Assembly: GCA_003138855.1 (NCBI GenBank)
Contig: PLHF01000101.1
Span: forward strand, 5,278-45,399
DNA: 40,122 bases
Direction: 5' to 3'
DNA from: Acidimicrobiaceae bacterium
GTDB lineage: Bacteria > Actinomycetota > Acidimicrobiia > Acidimicrobiales > RAAP-2
Shown: in pieces, positions 34,901 to 40,122 of the stretch
How the letters are laid out: each line of letters starts with the position of its first letter
How positions within the stretch are numbered: the first letter of the stretch is position 1
Notes under the pieces: generated by a model
Database searches by the model: none
The model's input: only the letters and a program-made list of their open reading frames with translations
Told to the model about the DNA's origin: nothing
Made by a program: the position numbers and the translations under genes

Positions 34901-37580
34901 ACTCGGGCCGCTCGAAGTGCTGGTAGCGGACCTCCCTCGCCTGGCGAGCCAGATCGGGAAAGCGGTGCTGGCTGGCGGAGATGAGCCGGTCGAGGATGGA
35001 GCGGAAGCAGTCCTCGGACTCGGGCGCGATGCGTTCGATCTGCTCGAGGCGGCGATCGAGGATCGACTGGACGGCCGGCAGGTGCTCGCCGATCCGCTGC
35101 TGGGCCTTCGCCATCCAGAACAGGGCCTCGCGCAAATTGGGCGTGGGCTCGAGATCTTGAATCCCGTAATGGGTGAGGCAGCACTGCAGGCTCTCGAGGA
35201 AAGAAGCGGACAGATCCGTGCCTCGCCGCTCGATGGAACGAAGGTAGGCCCGCAGGTCCTCGTGGGAGCTGTGCGACTCCTCGCCGGGGTATCCGTGCGG
35301 GTCGGGCCGGGTCCGCGCCAGCGAGCAGATATCGGCAAAAGCGATGAGGGCGTGGTCCTCGCTCCGCAGGAGGGCCTCGTCGTCCGGAACAAGCTGTCTC
35401 GAGGCCGTCGCATACCAGGCCACTAGCTGTTGTGAATGACGGGGGTCAACGTCGAAGCCGAGCATCTGGCGACGCAGGGCGTCAAGGGCGTCGCTGCAGC
35501 GAGCCTCGGGACCGGTGTCGGGCATCCCGTCTCCATAGGCGCCCAGGTCCACCGGCGGGCTCCCGTCGCCGCTGTCCTCGCGCTCCAGCGGCTGTAGCTC
35601 CAACAGCGGCGCAGCCGCCGCGACCTGGACGTTGGGCGCGACCAGCACCTCGGCCACCCGCCCATGCGCCGGCGCGACCACAGACACCTCGGTCTTCATG
35701 GCCTCGAGCACCACCAGCCGGTCGCCGGCAGCCACCTCGTCACCCTTCTTCACGAGCACAGCCATGACCACCGCTGGTGCCGGCGCCCGCACCACCCCAC
35801 CCGAGTTCCGGCTCACCCGGTGAACGACACCGTCCACCTCGATCATGTGGCGTACACCGTGCACAACTGACAGCACGCGGTAGGTCCGTCCTGCCAACGA
35901 CACCCGGCGGTCAAAGCGGCCGGTACGCTCCACGCGCAGGTCGATCTCCCGATCGGCGCCAATCACCCGGTAAAGCGATGGGCCCAGACGATGGACGTCG
36001 AAGTGATAGTCGAATCCGCTGGCGCGGAGATGGACAGCGTGGCCCACCGAAGCTGTTGCCTGGGCCCGGCCTCTCGCGGCCAAAGAGAAGAACTGGGCCA
36101 GCTCGGCAGCGAACTCGTCGTCGTAGGCCTCGACTGCGGCTACCAGAAGCGCCACGCCGCGATGCTGGCGGGGAATGTGCGTGCCGGTCGCGGCCAGCCG
36201 GTCGAGCCAGCTCACGTCGATCTCGCCCGACGCCACCTCGGGTCGACCGACCAACGCGAGCAGGAACGACCGGTTGGTCGATCCGCCTCGCACGACCACC
36301 TCCGTCTCGGCGAGGGCACGTGCGAGGCGAGCCAGTGCCTCGCGCCGGTCGCGGCCCGAGGCAATGATCTTGGCGATCATCGGGTCGAAATCCGCGGGGA
36401 TCGTGTCACCGTCGCTTATGCCGGTGTCGACGCGCACTCCGGGCCCCGTGGGCAGGCGCAGGAGCTCGACCGTGCCCGGGGCGGGGGCGAAGCCGGCCTC
36501 CGGCTCCTCGGCGTTGAGGCGGACCTCGACAGCGTGACCCACCGGCAGAGGTGGCTCGCCCTCCAGCCGACCCCCACCTGCCACGTAGAGCTGGAGCTTG
36601 ACCAGGTCGAGGCCAGTCGTCTCCTCGCTCACCGGGTGCTCGACCTGGAGTCTGGCGTTGACCTCCATGAACGAGGAGACGTGGGTGGCCGGGTCGTAGA
36701 GGAACTCGACCGTGCCGGCATTGGTGTAGCCGGCCAGCCGGCACAGGCGGGCCGCCGCCTCGCAGAGCTCCCGGTTCTGGGCCTGGGTGAGCGCGGTCGA
36801 TTCCGACTCTTCCATCACCTTCTGATTGCGACGCTGGAGAGTGCAGTCGCGCACGCCCGTGGTCCAGACGGAACCGTGATGGTCCGCGATGACCTGGACC
36901 TCAATGTGCCGCGATGCAGGCAGCAGCCTCTCCAGGAACACGGTGGCGTCGCCGAATGACTTGTAGGCCTCCGCTCGAGTGGCGTCGAAGGCCGCAACCA
37001 GGTCACCCGGTGCGTGGACGCGACGGATACCGCGACCACCGCCGCCAGCCGTCGCCTTGATCATGAGGGGGTAGCCGATACGCCCCGCGTCACGACGGGC
37101 CTGCTCCAGGGACTCGACGGGGCCGCCGCTCCAAGGCGCTACCGGCACGCCGGCCTCCTCGGCGAGGCGCTTGGCGCTGATCTTGTCACCCAGGCGGCGC
37201 ATCGCTTGCGCCTTGGGCCCCACGAACGCAACATGCAGGCGCTCGCACAGCTCCGCAAACGCGGCATGCTCGGAAACGAACCCCCATCCCACCCATGCTG
37301 CGTCGGCCCCGGTCTCCACGAGGGCCCGCTCCAAGCGCTCGTAGTCGAGGTAGGTGCTCATGGTCTGGCTGTCGCCATCGAGAAATGTGGGTGGCCCGAG
37401 CGACACGGCGTCATCGGCATGGCGCACATACATGGAGTGCCGGTCGGGCTCCGTGAAGAGCGCCACTGCAGCTACCGGGCTGTCCTGCTCCCGATTGAGC
37501 TCCTGGACGGCGTGGATGAGGCGCATTGCCGCCTCGCCCCGGTTGACGATGGCGATGCGGGAGAAGCGGCAGCGAATCAT
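31980..37580 (-). CDS. Single-chain biotin-dependent acyl-CoA carboxylase (BC-BCCP-CT)
   Basis: The predicted reaction is carboxylation of acetyl- or propionyl-CoA. Residues 1-450 are biotin carboxylase: the start RIAIVNRGEAAMRLI, ATP-grasp GGGGRGIR (179-186) and EVNARLQVEHPVSEETTG near 306. The biotinyl domain carries EAMKTE with the biotin lysine at residue 629. Residues about 680-1250 form a long helical middle region. The carboxyltransferase occupies about 1260-1830 (GGEINVVVAGINVGAQPYWN near 1430, YHGGAFVVFSAAL near 1718). All parts are in one 1,866-residue chain, an arrangement typical of eukaryotic ACC and rare in bacteria, which usually split these subunits. The ATG overlaps the upstream synthase stop by one base (TGATG). 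Confidence 0.93.
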   Translation of the reverse strand: MIRCRFSRIAIVNRGEAAMRLIHAVQELNREQDSPVAAVALFTEPDRHSMYVRHADDAVSLGPPTFLDGDSQTMSTYLDYERLERALVETGADAAWVGWGFVSEHAAFAELCERLHVAFVGPKAQAMRRLGDKISAKRLAEEAGVPVAPWSGGPVESLEQARRDAGRIGYPLMIKATAGGGGRGIRRVHAPGDLVAAFDATRAEAYKSFGDATVFLERLLPASRHIEVQVIADHHGSVWTTGVRDCTLQRRNQKVMEESESTALTQAQNRELCEAAARLCRLAGYTNAGTVEFLYDPATHVSSFMEVNARLQVEHPVSEETTGLDLVKLQLYVAGGGRLEGEPPLPVGHAVEVRLNAEEPEAGFAPAPGTVELLRLPTGPGVRVDTGISDGDTIPADFDPMIAKIIASGRDRREALARLARALAETEVVVRGGSTNRSFLLALVGRPEVASGEIDVSWLDRLAATGTHIPRQHRGVALLVAAVEAYDDEFAAELAQFFSLAARGRAQATASVGHAVHLRASGFDYHFDVHRLGPSLYRVIGADREIDLRVERTGRFDRRVSLAGRTYRVLSVVHGVRHMIEVDGVVHRVSRNSGGVVRAPAPAVVMAVLVKKGDEVAAGDRLVVLEAMKTEVSVVAPAHGRVAEVLVAPNVQVAAAAPLLELQPLEREDSGDGSPPVDLGAYGDGMPDTGPEARCSDALDALRRQMLGFDVDPRHSQQLVAWYATASRQLVPDDEALLRSEDHALIAFADICSLARTRPDPHGYPGEESHSSHEDLRAYLRSIERRGTDLSASFLESLQCCLTHYGIQDLEPTPNLREALFWMAKAQQRIGEHLPAVQSILDRRLEQIERIAPESEDCFRSILDRLISASQHRFPDLARQAREVRYQHFERPEFQAREARAYEEAAAHLHALGRPIGGAEREQHMAALVDCPQPLKNFLTHQFESASATGRRAMLETLTRRYYRIRSLEGFTFVSSEGTDFAMAQYDHEGGRKQLFTTFARYDGIGQALGAAAPLLGNVPDEHDVVIDFYVWRPERPHDDDSTAQELQALLAKTAFPHRVHRLVVAISAPGLGLGMAGTQHFTFRQMPGGSYREDMLYRGFHPMMGERLHLQRLCNFRLARLPSVEDVYLFSGVAHESPSDERLFALAEVRDVSPVRDEAGRAARLPGVERKLGQALAGMRAHHSARPPEHRLHMNRVLLYVWPVPELTATDLQGIVHRLAPDIEGLGIDEVVLRVRLPQAWVGNPHETTVQLSNPTGAGFVVRFLPPSEEPLPPLTDYEQRVDALRRRGLVYPYELIKMLTESGDDEHREFPPGQFVEYDFDDSGNLVSVLREHGHNSAGIVVGILRNVMPTYPEGMARVVLMGDPSKGLGSLAEPECRRIIAAIDLAASLDFPIEWFALSAGAKIAIDSGTETMDWIARVLRRVVEFTQAGGEINVVVAGINVGAQPYWNAEATMLMHTRGILVMTPESAMVLTGKQALEYSGGVSAEDNQGIGGYERVMGPNGQAQYWAPDIPGACRILLRHYEHTYVAPGERFPRRAATTDPVDRDVRSYPHEGSEFSVVGEVFTEEANPSRKRPFDIRSVMRATIDQDHHPLERWTGFRHAENAVVWDAHLGGWPVCLIGVESRPLRRWGFVPADGPDHWTSGTLFPLSSKKVARAVNAASNNRPLLVLANLTGFDGSPESMGKLQLEYGAEIGRAVVNFRGPLVLCVVSRYHGGAFVVFSAALNDELEVAAIEGSFASVIGGTPAAAVVFAREVDARAAAAQGVQELRASIASAEGAEKTRLRAQEAAVYNAARSQKLGEVAGEFDRVHSVERALALGSVHRIIPAEELRPYLVAAVERGIERHTRGVDKVTVTLPAETS

Positions 37581-40122
37581 CAGGACACCGCGGCTCGCAG
37601 CGGCTCGAGCAACTTGGGGCCGATCGGCGTCGGCAGGGCCACGCTGCGGTAGCCCTCCACGCGCAGACGAACACGCCCGGCACCGTCGACCACCTCGGCG
37701 TCGAAGTGATCAGCCCCCGGCTCGACCACTGCGTACAGGCTCCCGGCTGTGTCGGCCAGCTCCAGCAGGGTGACCCGTCCGATCTCCTGCGGCAGCCCCA
37801 ATCGGCCCGTCGACCCCAGCTCCCAGATGCCCGCCGTCTGGAAGCAGAGCTCGAGCAAGCGGGGCGCGGTCAGCAGCGGAAGCTCGGGCGGCTGGTGGTT
37901 GGCGGGGAGTCCCTCCGCCAGCAGACCGATCTGCCGGTCACCCTGGCGCCAGCTCCGGTCCAGTACCCGGTACGCGGGTCCGTGGAAGTACACCTTGTAG
38001 ATGGCGTCAGCGACCACCCCGGCCCCGTCGGGCGGCATCGGTGGCGCGGTCGTGGCGCCGGTCTGCAAATGCCTAGCCAGCCGCACCCGGCCGGTGAAGT
38101 GGGTGGTGATCTGCGGTTCGGGCTGATTGGGCAGCATCCTCGCACCGATCAGCCGGCAGTTGGCGACCAGCTCGTTGCCCTCCGGCGTCAGGCACGCCTC
38201 GATGATGATCTGTCGGGGCTCGTCCCGGTAGAACTTGAATGGGGCGACGAAGGTGATGTCCTCGATGGAAGCCGCCTGCCACCCCGGCGCCATGAGCGCA
38301 GCCACCTCGGCGAAGGCCTCGACGCCCATCACGCCGGGCAGCACCGGCACGCCGTCGATGCGGTGGTCGTCAAGGAAGCCCTGCACGGTCGGGTCGAGCG
38401 CCGTCTCGACCGTGAGCGGACCGAAGACGCCCATGCTGCGGACCTCGCCCACCATCGGCCCGTGGGTCAGTAGCCTGACGGCACTCCGGTCCAGGCCACC
38501 ATCGGCGTCGGCCTCCTCGGTGAGGATCCCCAACTCGCCGGCAACTAGCACCTCTCCCAGCCGACCCCCGCTCACCAGTTCCCGCCGTACCCACGGAACA
38601 CCCACCTCAGGGGTCAGCATGTCGATCCCCGCCATCTCCATCATCTTCGGGATCGACCCCCGGGTGGCCATGCCGATCCCGCTCCAGGCTGTCCAGTCAA
38701 TGGCGATGCCGCGCGTGCCGGGCCTGGTGGTGCGGAAACTCGAGGTGAACTTGCACAGCAGGTCATTGGCAGCGCTGTAGTCCGTCTGACCGCCGTTGCC
38801 GAAGCGCGCTGCCACTGAACTGAAGCAGACCGTGGCCCCCAGGGGCATGTCGCCAGTGGCGGTGAGGAGGTTGAACCAGCCGTCGCTCTTGACATCGAAG
38901 ACCAGGTCGTATTCGGCGTCGGACTTGTCGGCCAGGAAGTGGCTGTTGTCCAGACCGGCGGCGTGCAGCAGCACGTCGACTCGACCGTGCTCCACCCGGA
39001 CGGCCTCGAGCGCTTTGGCCACTGCCTCGCTGTCGCGCAGGTCGAGGCTGTGATAGACGGCGCGACCGCCTGCCTGCTGAATGGCGATGATGGCGTCGAG
39101 AGCGGCGCGCTGGCGCTCGATCCCCGCCAGCGTCCGCTCGGCCAGGGCCGGCGTGGGCCTTTGCCCGCGGTCCTTGATGCGCTGGTACAGCTCGCGCTTC
39201 AGGCCATCACGGTCAACCACGAACCGCTCGAGATCCGGATCTGCGGCGTCGGGCACAGGAGCCAGGTCGAGGAGGTGGAACGTCCCGCCTGAGGCCCGCG
39301 CCAGGTCGGCAATGATGGCCGAAACGATGCTGCCGGCGGCGCCGGTGACGACGAACACGCTGCTGGGACCCAGGGCCAGGCCGGGCCGGCCGTCCTCGAC
39401 GGCCTGTTCCTGTAGGCCGATGGCCCAGCGCAGGTCGTTCTGCCGCCCAACCTCGACCGCTCCCGGATCGCGCTCTGTCTCCTCGATGAGAGCGGCAGCG
39501 ATGGCGCCGGCGCCGGCCGTGGTGGCCAGGTCCACGGCCTTTACCAGGCAATTGGGCCGCTCCCGCTTGTAGGTCTTGGCGAAGCCGGTGACGGCCCCGC
39601 CCATGGGGGCCGTGGCGCCACCGTCGTCATAGCCGTGGTGACCGCCCATACGGGTGCCAACGACGAGGAAGGTCCCGGACGATGCCACCTGCTCGTAGAG
39701 CGATCGCATGGCGGCGGCGAGCAGCTTCACCCTGATCCGCAGGTGCTCCTTCCAGCTGGCAATGTCCAGCTGGGCTAGCGGCGGCTCCGAGTCCAGAGCG
39801 GGCAGCCAGTACACGCCCTGCACACCGCCTGCGCCGGCCCAGGCGGACAGCTGGGCTGCGAGGCTCTCGGCGGTCGACGTTCCGTCGACGACCAGGACCT
39901 CGACCCCTCGATCGGCGAGGAGCCTGATTAGGGAGTCGCCCGCTCCGCCCCGGTCGGGCATCACCACGACACGAGCCCCGGCATGCAGCTGTACTCCGGT
40001 GGGGCAGCACAGGTTGAGCGGCGGCCGCAGGATTGGGACGGGTACCCTCCGCGTCACCATGTCGCAGGACTCCAGGCCTGCGGTGACGTCCGGGCCGACT
40101 ACCGTCGCGGCCTCCACCGTCG
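37580..40122 (-). CDS. PUFA/glycolipid-synthase-type ketoreductase-dehydratase, 5' part beyond window
   Basis: The frame is open to the right edge, so the gene extends beyond it. Residues below count from GTG 40117. Visible are a reductase structural part (about 40-245, WLPALDSEPPL; RMGGHHGYDDGG), the catalytic ketoreductase Rossmann motif VTGAAGS (257-263), LLHAAGLDN, Ser433-434, Tyr447 and Asn451 in GQTDYSAAND, and after 560 a dehydratase double hotdog with HRIDGVPVLPG (His585). The KR with a separate structural half and the DYSAAND motif resemble PfaA-type PUFA synthases and secondary-lipid (HglE-like) synthases rather than modular PKSs. The terminal gene order matches a lipid or polyketide assembly line. 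Confidence 0.85.
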   Translation of the reverse strand, partial: TVEAATVVGPDVTAGLESCDMVTRRVPVPILRPPLNLCCPTGVQLHAGARVVVMPDRGGAGDSLIRLLADRGVEVLVVDGTSTAESLAAQLSAWAGAGGVQGVYWLPALDSEPPLAQLDIASWKEHLRIRVKLLAAAMRSLYEQVASSGTFLVVGTRMGGHHGYDDGGATAPMGGAVTGFAKTYKRERPNCLVKAVDLATTAGAGAIAAALIEETERDPGAVEVGRQNDLRWAIGLQEQAVEDGRPGLALGPSSVFVVTGAAGSIVSAIIADLARASGGTFHLLDLAPVPDAADPDLERFVVDRDGLKRELYQRIKDRGQRPTPALAERTLAGIERQRAALDAIIAIQQAGGRAVYHSLDLRDSEAVAKALEAVRVEHGRVDVLLHAAGLDNSHFLADKSDAEYDLVFDVKSDGWFNLLTATGDMPLGATVCFSSVAARFGNGGQTDYSAANDLLCKFTSSFRTTRPGTRGIAIDWTAWSGIGMATRGSIPKMMEMAGIDMLTPEVGVPWVRRELVSGGRLGEVLVAGELGILTEEADADGGLDRSAVRLLTHGPMVGEVRSMGVFGPLTVETALDPTVQGFLDDHRIDGVPVLPGVMGVEAFAEVAALMAPGWQAASIEDITFVAPFKFYRDEPRQIIIEACLTPEGNELVANCRLIGARMLPNQPEPQITTHFTGRVRLARHLQTGATTAPPMPPDGAGVVADAIYKVYFHGPAYRVLDRSWRQGDRQIGLLAEGLPANHQPPELPLLTAPRLLELCFQTAGIWELGSTGRLGLPQEIGRVTLLELADTAGSLYAVVEPGADHFDAEVVDGAGRVRLRVEGYRSVALPTPIGPKLLEPLRAAVS

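Noticed and set aside
33927..35426. 499-residue plus-strand frame opposite the carboxylase
   Set aside because: Antisense of the well-supported carboxylase; no domain visible.

Overview
This window is high-GC DNA with dense coding, strong G/C preference at third codon positions, frequent GTG starts and many 4-bp stop/start overlaps. That points to an actinobacterium. A MarP-type CvpA/serine protease, lysine/alanine-rich C-terminal tails and a lipoprotein with VSC..C.AVG repeats are consistent with this, possibly with class Acidimicrobiia. The class assignment is inference only. All functions are read from translated motifs; no database search was possible.

Bases 1-22,740 look like ordinary chromosome. 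In order they hold a 5'-truncated saccharopine dehydrogenase-family gene with an aldehyde dehydrogenase (probable lysine catabolism); a CBS-pair protein; an APH-like/P-loop kinase fusion coupled to a broken GNAT gene; a divergent DoxX/HxlR pair around a TTAC/GTAA-rich intergenic region; an alpha/beta hydrolase beside a relic of an NRPS adenylation domain; an enoyl-CoA hydratase homologue; a small conserved protein; a PLP decarboxylase coupled to an orphan C-terminal-looking ORF; and a DNA methyltransferase with a nuclease-like partner (candidate restriction-modification pair). These are followed by a repeat-rich lipoprotein, an RDD membrane protein, MarP, a GH15 glycosidase with a histone-H1-like tail, an MBL-fold hydrolase, a tRNA-Lys(CUU) gene with irregular stems, and lysS beside it.

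Near 22,850 the character changes. A tRNA-Ser-like 3' half, from the anticodon loop to the discriminator base, lies on the minus strand without a matching 5' half. To its right the DNA is visibly less G/C-rich and carries small uncharacterised genes and wreckage: a truncated HAD phosphatase, a cut-off SnoaL-like gene, and two back-to-back transposase fragments. This fits the edge of an integrated genomic island, although no integrase is seen.

From 29.3 kb to the right edge the DNA is organised again. etfB-etfA on the plus strand converge on a minus-strand operon that reads (from the right edge) a PUFA/glycolipid-synthase-type ketoreductase-dehydratase polypeptide, a 1,866-residue single-chain biotin-dependent carboxylase of eukaryotic ACC-like architecture, and an Sfp-type phosphopantetheinyl transferase. 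The three genes overlap at their stops and starts. Together they suggest a self-contained unit that makes its own malonyl-type extender, activates its carrier domains and reduces and dehydrates an acyl chain. This is the strongest candidate in the window for an under-described system. Its ketosynthase and carrier part must lie beyond base 40,122.
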